Source: Nocardia carnea NBRC 14403 (GTDB lineage: Bacteria; Actinomycetota; Actinomycetes; Mycobacteriales; Mycobacteriaceae). From it: 64,000 nt of DNA. Position numbers and translations under genes: made by a program. The notes beneath the pieces were generated by a model. That model searched no databases, was not told where the DNA came from, and worked only from the letters and a program-made list of their open reading frames with translations. Positions 26,368-34,260 of this stretch are shown piece by piece; the stretch's first letter is position 1, and each line of letters opens with the position of its first letter. The DNA lies in contig NZ_BAFV01000020.1 in assembly GCF_000308515.1 (NCBI RefSeq), positions 1 through 64,000 on the forward strand. Reading direction: 5' to 3'.

Positions 26368-26726
26368 GTATTCATCCCGATGTGCAGGCCGCGCTCGACG
26401 CGGCCCGAGAACTGCGGCACCGCATCGCCGATATGCGCGAGCGTATCGACGCGGTGCGCGCCCGGCGCCCGTCGCCGAGCGGCACGGTGATTCCGGAGGT
26501 CGACGCTATGGGCCGCTTGACGAGTTTGTATCTCGCTCCCGGGACCGCGGACCGATTCAGTGGCGAGGAACTGGTCGCCGAGATCATGGCTGCGATCCGG
26601 GAAAGCACGCAGGATGCGGCCCGTCAGTATCAGGTGATCATGGAGACGGTGATCACGGATGATGTCGCGGAGATCGCGGGCGATGACGCCCGGGAGCCGG
26701 CCGGGGTCGGAGATCCGGCGCGATGA
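26364..26726 (+). CDS. EspL-like YbaB/EbfC-family protein
   Basis: A 120-residue protein. A basic N-terminal helix (about 5-35) precedes a YbaB-type beta sheet (GTVIPEVDAMGRLTSLYLAP) and a C-terminal helix (GEELVAEIMAAIRESTQDAARQ). EspL (Rv3880c) of ESX-1 belongs to this fold, stabilises EspE/F/H-type substrates in the cytosol and lies beside espB, the same arrangement as here. Start and stop both overlap neighbours (ATGA), showing tight translational coupling with espB and the next gene. YbaB proteins may also bind DNA; the ESX role is inferred from context. Confidence 0.78.
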   Translation: MSIHPDVQAALDAARELRHRIADMRERIDAVRARRPSPSGTVIPEVDAMGRLTSLYLAPGTADRFSGEELVAEIMAAIRESTQDAARQYQVIMETVITDDVAEIAGDDAREPAGVGDPAR

Positions 26727-27403
26727 CCGCACCTGAGGAAGCCGACGTCGACGAGTCGGTATCCGCGGCCGACGCCATCGGGTGGCTGCACGAGGAAGGG
26801 CTGGCCCGGCTTGCGGCGTTGGGTGGCGATTCGGGTCATCCGACCGTCGCCTTCGCCGTGGACGTGGCGACCGGCATCATCACGAAGTACCCGGCGGCCA
26901 ATGCCGGCATCGGCGCGGATTCGAGTACCGTCGGCGCCGACGATCTGCCGGGACCGCTGGAAACCGCTCGCCGACTCGTGATCGTGGGAATCACCAGTAG
27001 TGAACAGTTGCTGGTGGTGGATCTGGCGGGCTCGTTGGTGATGGGGATCAACGGTGACCGTCCCGAACTGGCCGCACGATCGTGGGTGAGCCAACTGCTC
27101 CTCAATCCCGAGGTCACGATTACCACCAACAGTGCCGAGGTCGCGCTCGGCGCCGGCCCGCGCTGTCGCAAGAGTTTCATTCCCGGCGGCGGCGGTTCGA
27201 TCGTCAGTGTGGATGACGGTCGGCCGCCCGTCACCACCGTATCGATGAATTCCGATGCCGACGGTGCCGATTATCTGGAGTTGCTCGGTGACGGTTCCGG
27301 TGAGATGTATCTGGGGGCCCGGGTCTGGCAGCTACGCGTGGTGCTGACCATTGCCGACGCACCGTGGTCGGTGCTGTCGGAAACCCTGGCCGAATCGGCA
27401 TAG
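26723..27403 (+). CDS. ESX-associated protein of unknown function
   Basis: A 226-residue soluble acidic protein that I do not recognise. It is a predicted alpha/beta protein without signal peptide, membrane segment or YxxxD motif. The segment LLVVDLAGSLVMGINGDRPELAARSWVSQLLLNPEV (about 92-130) weakly recalls a domain of actinobacterial LysM/BTAD-type regulators. It sits between the EspL-like and EspH-like genes with coupled translation, so a chaperone or substrate-binding role in ESX export is possible. That is positional inference only. Confidence 0.6.
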   Translation: MTAPEEADVDESVSAADAIGWLHEEGLARLAALGGDSGHPTVAFAVDVATGIITKYPAANAGIGADSSTVGADDLPGPLETARRLVIVGITSSEQLLVVDLAGSLVMGINGDRPELAARSWVSQLLLNPEVTITTNSAEVALGAGPRCRKSFIPGGGGSIVSVDDGRPPVTTVSMNSDADGADYLELLGDGSGEMYLGARVWQLRVVLTIADAPWSVLSETLAESA

Positions 27404-27422
27404 TACAAGCGAGGAGATTGCG

Positions 27423-27788
27423 ATGGCCGACGACTACGATGACTACACCGCTGACGGTTTCGACGATACGGCGGACGCGAAACCTCCTGCCGCGCCCCAG
27501 ATACACGAGGTGTTCAACCCCGACCACACCGTGGGCGTGGCCTGCGGCCGGGATGGCGAAGTGGTGGGTATGCACATCACCGACGACGCCAGGGAGAACG
27601 GTGATGCCTGGCTGAGCGCTGAAATACTGAAAGTTGCCGGGCTCGCGCACGCGAAATCACGGCTGGGGTTGCGCCGTGAGATGGAGGTCAACGGGGCGCG
27701 TTCCTACACCGTCGACTCGTTCGGGCTGCCCACCGAAGCTGCGTACCAAGCGCTGGAGAACGAAGCCTTCGGCCTGAGGCCCGCGTAA
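27423..27788 (+). CDS. EspH-like protein (DUF2694-type)
   Basis: A 121-residue protein. An Asp/Tyr-rich N-terminus (MADDYDDYTADGFDD) precedes a compact domain with EVFNPDHTVGVACGRDGEVVGMHITD and WLSAEILKVAGLAHAKSR. It lines up with EspH (Rv3867) FTVTNPQGSVSV, GRIQHVELTD and LADEIFVIADLARQKAR. EspH is a small cytosolic ESX-1 factor with a YbaB-like fold that acts with EspE/EspF. ATG 27423 has a GAGGAGAT site. It lies among EspB-, EspL- and EspK-like genes, which fits. A perfect inverted repeat follows its stop codon. Confidence 0.7.
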   Translation: MADDYDDYTADGFDDTADAKPPAAPQIHEVFNPDHTVGVACGRDGEVVGMHITDDARENGDAWLSAEILKVAGLAHAKSRLGLRREMEVNGARSYTVDSFGLPTEAAYQALENEAFGLRPA

Positions 27789-27789
27789 T

Positions 27790-27812
27790 CCGTACCGGTG
27801 GGACCGGTACGG
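27790..27812. repeat. Perfect 10-bp inverted repeat between genes
   Basis: CCGTACCGGT and ACCGGTACGG are separated by GGG, one base after the stop codon of the EspH-like gene and 18 bases before the next start. There is no T-tract. It may be a message-stability hairpin or a partial terminator that lowers expression of the downstream genes. A protein-binding site is also possible. Confidence 0.5.
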
Positions 27813-27830
27813 CCGAGAGAGGACACGACC

Positions 27831-28136
27831 ATGGTGAAAATCCTTTCGCTGGACGATTTGACGGCGATCGTGGGTGATGCCGCAGGTGCGGTGTCGGTGA
27901 TGACCGACTGTGTCGGCACGACCGTGGATTCCTGGTCGACGGAAACGAACTCCGAGTGCGCGATCGACCGGGAAATGCGCGGAACGCTGGAGGTGATTCG
28001 TGACCTCTTCGCCGCGGGGTTGACCGGAGTGCTCGAGCAGTCGGGGATCACTGTGCAGGCCACCGATCTCGGTAAGAACGTGTTGCGCAATTCCGATATC
28101 GACGGCAGCAATGTCGTGCAGTCCGCCGAGGCCTGA
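27831..28136 (+). CDS. Small helical ESX-associated protein
   Basis: A 101-residue protein with no signal peptide. It is about WXG100 length and helical in character but has no W/FxG turn and no YxxxD/E at its end. Two cysteines (27 and 43) flank the segment TTVDSWSTETNSE. I do not recognise a family. It has an AGAGAGGA ribosome-binding site, follows the hairpin noted above, and lies nine bases before the larger EspK-like gene. It may be a partner or chaperone of that protein; this is inference. Confidence 0.6.
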   Translation: MVKILSLDDLTAIVGDAAGAVSVMTDCVGTTVDSWSTETNSECAIDREMRGTLEVIRDLFAAGLTGVLEQSGITVQATDLGKNVLRNSDIDGSNVVQSAEA

Positions 28137-28145
28137 CCGGCCACG

Positions 28146-30653
28146 ATGGCACCGGAGCAATCGAGTCCGCACTGGGACCGGATCGTCGGGGACAACTGGC
28201 CGCAGATATCGCCGTCGGCCTGGCATGCTCTGGAGACCGCCGCACGGGAAGGCGCAGAAGCGCTGAACCTTTCCGATATCGAGCAGGCGCGGCGCGCCTT
28301 CGAGGAAACGGTTCAGCAGTCGGCGGGCCTGGAATACATCCGGATGGCGCTGGTTGCGCTGGAAAACAATCCGCGAGCGTTCGCGGCGGCGCTGACGGCC
28401 GCGGCCGACACCTTCGGCACCCTCGGCGATATCGTACGCCGCACCCGGAACCAGATCCTCGATGTGGTCGGCGACGCCGCGGACCGGATCGAAGCGGCCA
28501 CCCGAGGTGACAACAACGACGACGGTGAAGTGGACGACGAAGCCGAGGCCGAGACGGACCGGCAAACCACCGAGGCCATTCTCACCGAAGCACGGGGCGA
28601 CGTGGACGATATCGCCGCCGCGGCTCTGCGTTCGCTGGGGCCGCAGGGCCTGCCGCGATTGGACGATATCGCCGAGGCGCTGGGCCAACCCGGCCCGTGG
28701 CGTAGTGGCGCGGCGCCCGGCCAGGCGCCCCGGGCGCCGGGTGCCGGTGCTCCCGGCGACAACGGTCACCATTGGGCGCCGGGCACCGGTTTCGATCCCG
28801 GTACGTGGAAACCCGGTCACACCGGGCTGGTGCCGCCCGATGCCGGATTAGGCAGGGTGCTGATCGATTTCATCTGGGATCTGCTGACTCCGGATCCGGT
28901 CGCGCCGGATCTGCAGCTCCCGCCCCCGGGGGGCGAGGTAACAGCCGAACCAGATGTACCTACCGGAATTCCCGCGACGCCGCCCGGCCAAGGAGCCGAT
29001 GGGCAAGATCAAGCCGTGGGAGGCGCGCCGCCGCCCGGGCCGCGGACAACGATGCCGGCTCCCGATTCCGACGGCAGTACGACCGGAGTACCGGCCGATG
29101 ATGTGCCTGCCGCCGGCGGGAACGAAACAGGCGTAAGGACTACGGATTCGCCCGCCGAGAACGCGCCCGTAGGCGATCCGGAGGCGTCCGCGGTCGAGTC
29201 CGGAACTCGGGCAAATCTGGAGGATTCCGATATCTCGCGCGACGATGCGCGGACCGATGACCCAGTCGGCCGGACCATGAGCGTGGCGCCCGGCATGCTC
29301 GCGGCCGGGCTACCGATGGGATCAGTGGGCCCGGCGAGCACAGAACCGCCGGTGACCAGGAGCACCGCTGCGGGCGGCGGTTCGGGCTCGGCCGGTTCGG
29401 TAACAAGCTCTGCTACCGGTTCGGCCGTGGGGTCTGCCACGCAGACGTCGCGTGGTGCCGCGGGACCGATCGAGGCGCAAAGGGGCCCCGGTGCGACTGG
29501 GAAGACGATCAGCGCGGCGAATACGCCCGGCGTGGTGGCGCCCGGGGGGAGAGCTCCGGGATTGCTTCCGGACAGTGATCCGGGCGGGGACAAACGTCGC
29601 GGTGCGGGTGAAGTCGTCCAGGACGCGGTCGGTGCGGCCATGATTGCCTCGGCCGCACCGGCATTCGTGGTCGGGGAACGAGTCGACGGCGACCTGGTCC
29701 TGGCCCGCACCCTGCTCGGTGGTATCCGCGCCGCCGCCGACCCGTGGGTGGTGGGCGTGGACTGGGCGGTGGCCGTGCTGCGGCATCCGGGCGGTGTCAG
29801 CGCGTTCGTCACCTCGAACGAGGGGCGCGGATGGCTACCCGCGCGGTTGTATCTGCCGGCGGAGCTGTCGTTGCCGTGGCTGTGGACGGTGGCCGAGGAA
29901 TCCGGTTGGGAAGGGATCGCGGATCCGGCACGCGTTCTGGTGGAGTTCGCGATGGCCTGGGGTGCGAAGTCGGGGTCCAAGTTGTCCGCGCTGGCGTCCT
30001 CCCAGCCGATCGATCCGGTACTCGGTGGCCAGCTCGTCACAGTCGCGCTGGCCGGGTCGGTGGGCCCATCGGACGCGATGGATCTGCGGAGTCCCACGGC
30101 CGGGATGCTGGATCGCCTGGGGCTCACCGCCAGTGCGCGCCTGCTCGATCGGGCGACTTCGGTCCCGGATCACGATGTGGCGCTGCGCTGTCTGGAGCTG
30201 GCAGTCGATGCGCATATCCGCGTTGAGCGGGCGGGTGTCCGGACGGTCGACGCGATGGGTGCTCCCGAGATCAGGCTCCGGATTCTGCGGGCCCTGCGGG
30301 ACCGTCGTGAGTTCGCGGCCGGCTGGTGGGAGGAGATGCAGGACGCAGACGACCTGATCGCGGCGACCGCGCTCGGGCACCGCGCCGTCACCAGCAGGAT
30401 CGCACTCGGCGAGTTGCGGCCCGCGGCGACAGATTTCGAGCCGGATTCGGAGTTGTCGGTGCTGCGTGCGCTGACTTTCCAGCGCCGGTGCAACGAACTG
30501 GTACTGCTGCTGGCCGAGGAACGGACGCGGCAGACCCTGCGCGACGCCGTCTACGCACATTCGCAGATCCTGACCCATCCGCATTTCGCGCGGCCTCCGG
30601 CGGCCGCGCCGGTGCCGCGGCGGAGCGCGGTTTCCACCGGCGGCGCCCGGTGA
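28146..30653 (+). CDS. EspK-like protein 1, long, with C-terminal globular domain
   Basis: An 835-residue protein. The N-terminal helical region (1-190) is rich in Ala/Glu/Asp. A long Pro/Gly/Thr disordered linker (190-490) leads to a globular domain (about 505-820) with the marker TSNEGRGWLPARLYLP. A paralogous domain ends the next gene (SNEGRGWLPAGLYLP; also DPARVLVEF and LRDAVYAHSQIL). The layout of Pro/Gly-rich linker plus C-terminal domain, and the place near espB/espL, resemble EspK (Rv3879c). EspK is an ESX-1 chaperone that brings EspB to EccC. No YxxxD/E signal is seen at the end of its N-terminal helices, so it may be the cytosolic member of the pair. Confidence 0.62.
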   Translation: MAPEQSSPHWDRIVGDNWPQISPSAWHALETAAREGAEALNLSDIEQARRAFEETVQQSAGLEYIRMALVALENNPRAFAAALTAAADTFGTLGDIVRRTRNQILDVVGDAADRIEAATRGDNNDDGEVDDEAEAETDRQTTEAILTEARGDVDDIAAAALRSLGPQGLPRLDDIAEALGQPGPWRSGAAPGQAPRAPGAGAPGDNGHHWAPGTGFDPGTWKPGHTGLVPPDAGLGRVLIDFIWDLLTPDPVAPDLQLPPPGGEVTAEPDVPTGIPATPPGQGADGQDQAVGGAPPPGPRTTMPAPDSDGSTTGVPADDVPAAGGNETGVRTTDSPAENAPVGDPEASAVESGTRANLEDSDISRDDARTDDPVGRTMSVAPGMLAAGLPMGSVGPASTEPPVTRSTAAGGGSGSAGSVTSSATGSAVGSATQTSRGAAGPIEAQRGPGATGKTISAANTPGVVAPGGRAPGLLPDSDPGGDKRRGAGEVVQDAVGAAMIASAAPAFVVGERVDGDLVLARTLLGGIRAAADPWVVGVDWAVAVLRHPGGVSAFVTSNEGRGWLPARLYLPAELSLPWLWTVAEESGWEGIADPARVLVEFAMAWGAKSGSKLSALASSQPIDPVLGGQLVTVALAGSVGPSDAMDLRSPTAGMLDRLGLTASARLLDRATSVPDHDVALRCLELAVDAHIRVERAGVRTVDAMGAPEIRLRILRALRDRREFAAGWWEEMQDADDLIAATALGHRAVTSRIALGELRPAATDFEPDSELSVLRALTFQRRCNELVLLLAEERTRQTLRDAVYAHSQILTHPHFARPPAAAPVPRRSAVSTGGAR

Positions 30654-30680
30654 CCCGAGACCGTCCGCCTTTCCCGCCGC

Positions 30681-30696
30681 TCCCCAACGCTGGGAA
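30681..30696. promoter_or_regulatory. Palindromic operator A3
   Basis: TCCCCAACGCTGGGAA fits operator A. It lies 45 bases before the second EspK-like gene and is followed six bases later by GACAAT, the same spacing and hexamer as at A2, a plausible -10. Confidence 0.65.
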
Positions 30697-30740
30697 GGAT
30701 CGACAATTGGTGGGTCGGTGGTGGAAAGGATTGATCGGGC

Positions 30741-32678
30741 ATGCCGGAACGGCTGGATATCGACCCTGAGTTACTGCGCCGGCTGGCACTGCAACACGAT
30801 CAGGTCGCGGCCGAGACACGGGAATGGGCGCAACCGCCCTCCGATTGGCTCGCCAATTTCGAACCGACGTACGGCAAGATTGCCAACCCGGTGAAAGAGG
30901 CGCTGGAACGTTACTACACCGCCCGGTTGCGGGCCGGTGAAGCCCTGGCCCGGGAACACGAGGAAACTGCTCGATCGCTCCGCGAATCCGCGGACACCTA
31001 CGAACGGACCGATGCCGAGGGCGCGGCGGCGCTCGAAGATCCGGACGCGGACACCCGCCGGACGGACCCGATGTTCGGCAGCCCGGCTCCATCGGTGAAC
31101 GGTCCGGCCGGAAATTCCACCGGAGGCCCCGTGCCGGTCGGTGCGGTCCCGCCGAACGGGTCCGGTGCGGTGCCCGGGGGTACCACTCCGCCCAGTGGGA
31201 TCGACCAGCAAGGCGCCGGTACCCCGGCGGGTGCCGGCGCTGCGACGCCGGGCGCCACGTCCGCTCCCGGGGCTGTGCCTGCCGGAGAGAACACGGCTGC
31301 CACCGGCGCGACACCTGCTACTGCACCCGCCACCACCGCCGGTGCCGGGACGGGGACGGGCCCTGCCGGGGCCACCGGTACGGTGCTGCCGCCGGGTGCG
31401 ATGGCCGGCGCCGGTATGCCGGCAGGCGTTGGCTCCGGTGGCGAGGATCGCGGCTCCACCGCGCCACCGTCCGGAGCGACAGCGGACGGGACCGGAGTTG
31501 TCCCGGTCGTCCCGACTCCGTTCAATTCGGCGGTATCGGCTGCTACCGACCGGGAGGCCGAGCCCAACTACATCGTGGGCGATGCTGTGCACGAGGATCT
31601 GGTATTGGCCCGGACCTTGCTCGGTGCGGTACTGGCGGCAACCGAGTCCCAGGTCGGAATGACGTGGGCGGTGGCGGTGCTGCGCGGTCCGGCCGGTGCC
31701 GGGATGTTCATCACCTCGAACGAGGGGCGTGGCTGGCTGCCGGCCGGGCTGTATCTGCCGCGTCAGGTCTCCACGCCGTGGTTGTGGGACGAACTGCTCG
31801 GTGCCGACGGCGACGAGGCCGCTCCCTGGGAAGGAGTCGCGGACCCCGCACGGGTACTGGTCGAATTCGGCCGGGCCTGGGGAGCGAAGGCCAATGCTTC
31901 CCTGTCCGCCCTGGTTTCGTCGGGCCCGATCGACCCCGGTCTGCGCGGCCGCCTGGGAGAGGTTGCCATGGAGGGGCTCGTCGGGTCCGCCGCCGATGTG
32001 AACTTGCGGGTGCTCACGCCCGATACCGCAGATCGGCTCGGGATCACCGGATCGACGCCGGCGCTGGAAATGGTGGCAGCCGTGACGGACTCGGATGTGC
32101 GTGCACGATGCGTCGGACTGGCGGTGGACGCCCACGCCCAGCTCGGTCGCGTTTCGATACCGGGTTACCGGGATGCCTTCGGCACCCGCGCACTGCGGGA
32201 CCGAATTCTGGCCAAGGTCGAACGAGGCGAGGAGATTCCGGCATCCTGGTGGGACGAACTGCGCGACGCCGACGATCTGCTGGCGACAACCATGATCTCG
32301 CAGCGCCTGGATGTGGGCCGGGTGGACCTCGGCGCCATCCGGGTGGACGACGAGGTCGCCATGTTGCGTGCGCTGGTCTGGGAACGGCGCTGTAATGAGC
32401 TGGTGGCCTTACTGAACCAGGAGCCGGATCGTCAGGTGCTCCGTGACGCCGTATACGCGCACGGCCAGATTCTGGAGCATCCCGCATTCGTGACGCTCCC
32501 GGCCACCGTGGCGGCCGGTACAGACACTGTGGTGGACCGCCCTGCCGGTGCCGTCGGCTCCTCGGTCACCGCTCCCGGCGGTGCGGCGGTGACTGCTCCG
32601 GATGCCGGCTCCGGCCCGCCGCCGGGTGCCGTTGCGCCGCCTGTTGCGCCGCCGCCGGAAACCCGGCAGTCCTACTGA
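30741..32678 (+). CDS. EspK-like protein 2 with an EspC-type T7SS export domain
   Basis: A 645-residue protein. Residues 1-95 form a helical hairpin of the EspC/DUF2580 T7SS-target type, ending in YxxxD (YERTD, 87-91). A Pro/Gly/Ala-rich linker (100-265) connects to a globular domain (about 270-585) paralogous to that of the preceding gene (TSNEGRGWLPAGLYLP; WEGVADPARVLVEF; LRDAVYAHGQILEHP). The YxxxD motif suggests it is exported, unlike its longer paralogue. A disordered Pro/Ala tail follows. It has its own operator A3 and an AAAGGATT ribosome-binding site. The function of the shared domain is unknown beyond its EspK-like look. Confidence 0.65.
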   Translation: MPERLDIDPELLRRLALQHDQVAAETREWAQPPSDWLANFEPTYGKIANPVKEALERYYTARLRAGEALAREHEETARSLRESADTYERTDAEGAAALEDPDADTRRTDPMFGSPAPSVNGPAGNSTGGPVPVGAVPPNGSGAVPGGTTPPSGIDQQGAGTPAGAGAATPGATSAPGAVPAGENTAATGATPATAPATTAGAGTGTGPAGATGTVLPPGAMAGAGMPAGVGSGGEDRGSTAPPSGATADGTGVVPVVPTPFNSAVSAATDREAEPNYIVGDAVHEDLVLARTLLGAVLAATESQVGMTWAVAVLRGPAGAGMFITSNEGRGWLPAGLYLPRQVSTPWLWDELLGADGDEAAPWEGVADPARVLVEFGRAWGAKANASLSALVSSGPIDPGLRGRLGEVAMEGLVGSAADVNLRVLTPDTADRLGITGSTPALEMVAAVTDSDVRARCVGLAVDAHAQLGRVSIPGYRDAFGTRALRDRILAKVERGEEIPASWWDELRDADDLLATTMISQRLDVGRVDLGAIRVDDEVAMLRALVWERRCNELVALLNQEPDRQVLRDAVYAHGQILEHPAFVTLPATVAAGTDTVVDRPAGAVGSSVTAPGGAAVTAPDAGSGPPPGAVAPPVAPPPETRQSY

Positions 32679-32682
32679 GTCC

Positions 32683-32711
32683 GCCCTGCCACCACCGCGT
32701 GGTGGCAGGGC
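32683..32711 (+). terminator. Strong stem-loop terminator after the EspK-like genes
   Basis: A 13-bp perfect stem (GCCCTGCCACCAC/GTGGTGGCAGGGC) with a CGC loop begins five bases after the stop codon. There is no T-run, as is common for actinobacterial intrinsic terminators. It closes the rightward unit beginning near 20 kb. The convergent gene ends at 32931, and the 220 bases between show nothing else. Confidence 0.7.
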
Positions 32712-32930
32712 GACCAGCGCGGACCGTTGTTCTCTTCGGGCGGTGCCGGATTCGGCAACACTTCGAGCGGGTCAGTGGCGCCGTTCGGCCGCCGGCTGCC
32801 CAGTGGCCGGCCACTCGGCGTCTGCGGCGTCCGCCCCTGCGGCTGCACACCGCGCCATGAGCCCGAGGGATCCGGTCGATAGCATCCGGTATCGCCGATC
32901 GCCCGCCCGCGTGGGCACTGCCGAGGCGGG

Positions 32931-34067
32931 TCAGACCTGTTTGCTGGGAGGTGTCGGGCCGTAGGGGATATCGGTCTGCGGTGTCCCCGGGGTGTTCCCG
33001 TTCGGTGGTGCGGTCTCGCCGGGAGTGGGCGATGCGCCCTGTGGAGCAGTGGGATCGATGGGGGTGGGCCCGCCAGGGGAGGGGGCCGGTTCGCTGGGCG
33101 GGCCCTCGCCCTCCTCCTCTTCGTCCTTGTCCTTCTGTCCCAGGAGTTCGGGCAGCATAGGCATCAAGGCCATGGGCAGCATGGCCAGCATCGGCAGCAT
33201 CGAACCGATACCACCCATGGCGTTACCCATGGCTGCCCCGGCCTGACCGGCCGCGCCGGTTCCACCGGGTCCGCCGGCACCCGAACTACCGCCTGCCGCG
33301 TCGATATTCGTATCCTGCGCGGCACTTACCTTGTCGTGGACGGCCGTTACCGCTGCCGCGATATGGTCGAAGATGGCCGCTTGCTGGGCGGCATTGAGCT
33401 TCTTTCCGCGGACCGATCGCAATGCCGCGTTGAGATCGGCCTCGATATGCTGGATGGCGAACAGAGTTTGCGCCTGCTCGGCCGCAACCCGCTGTGAGGT
33501 GCCGCCTACCTGGGCGTCCATATCGACCATGGAATCCTGGCGGGCGCTCGCGGACATCACCTGCTGTTGATACTGTTCGACGCCTCTGCCGGATCCCGGC
33601 AGGTTCGCCGCCTGTACCTTGTCCGGCGTTTTCCCGCTCGCTGGTGGTGGCGGCGGATCGGTTCGGCCGAAGCCGAGGATGTCCACCGACTTCTGCATCG
33701 CCTGCTCCGCGCTATCGATGAAGGCGTTGACATCCGGTTCGTCGGGGAGCCGTACCAGAGAGATCTGATAGAACGGTTTCGAGCCCCCGGGCGCCGAGAT
33801 GGCTTGCAAGCCGCCGGATGTGCCCGCGGCCGTGCCGGAACCGGAGGCGGGCTGCGCCGTCGCCGCAGTGGGCGTCCCGGTGGTTTCGCTCGTGGTCTGG
33901 GACTTGGCGGCCAGTACTCGGTTGCCGTCCAGGGCGGTTGCGGATCCGGTCTCCGCCGGACCGGACGTGGTCGAGAGCCGCTGCCCCGTGGGCCCGGTAT
34001 CACCGGGCCTGGTTCCCGGGGTGGTATCGGGGGTTTCGAGGTCCGCGTCCGTCGTTGCTGTATCCAT
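32931..34067 (-). CDS. ESX-associated secreted-type helical protein
   Basis: A 378-residue protein. It has a Thr/Gly-rich disordered start (1-80), a helical core (about 90-255, including QHIEADLNAALRSVRGKKLNAAQQAAIFDHI), a Gly/Met-rich hydrophobic stretch (265-310, MLPMLAMLPMALMPMLPELL) and an acidic then Pro-rich tail. The helical core resembles the N-terminal helices of the divergent NlpC/P60 protein, both recalling the DUF4226 type from memory. No catalytic motif is seen. The start at 34067 is chosen for an upstream GGGAGGG; a GTG 23 codons earlier is possible. It shares operator A4 with the divergent gene. Confidence 0.6.
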   Translation of the reverse strand: MDTATTDADLETPDTTPGTRPGDTGPTGQRLSTTSGPAETGSATALDGNRVLAAKSQTTSETTGTPTAATAQPASGSGTAAGTSGGLQAISAPGGSKPFYQISLVRLPDEPDVNAFIDSAEQAMQKSVDILGFGRTDPPPPPASGKTPDKVQAANLPGSGRGVEQYQQQVMSASARQDSMVDMDAQVGGTSQRVAAEQAQTLFAIQHIEADLNAALRSVRGKKLNAAQQAAIFDHIAAAVTAVHDKVSAAQDTNIDAAGGSSGAGGPGGTGAAGQAGAAMGNAMGGIGSMLPMLAMLPMALMPMLPELLGQKDKDEEEEGEGPPSEPAPSPGGPTPIDPTAPQGASPTPGETAPPNGNTPGTPQTDIPYGPTPPSKQV

Positions 34068-34111
34068 CCGCTGTCGTCGCCCTCCCGTGCTGTCTGCTTC
34101 ATTGTCTTGTC

Positions 34112-34127
34112 TTCCTGAGGATGGGAA
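34112..34127. promoter_or_regulatory. Palindromic operator A4
   Basis: TTCCTGAGGATGGGAA fits operator A with one mismatch in the left arm. It lies between the divergent genes starting at 34067 (minus) and 34261 (plus), so one site can serve both. Confidence 0.55.
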
Positions 34128-34260
34128 TAGGACCACCGTCGTTCACGCGGGTGTTGTCGCATAGTCGAAACAAATAAGAGGGCTGTATTGCCGAAAAGTT
34201 GCCCGGGGGTGCCGGGGCAGGGAGGTGAGGCGGTGCGATGGGCGAGGGTGAGCTGATCGA

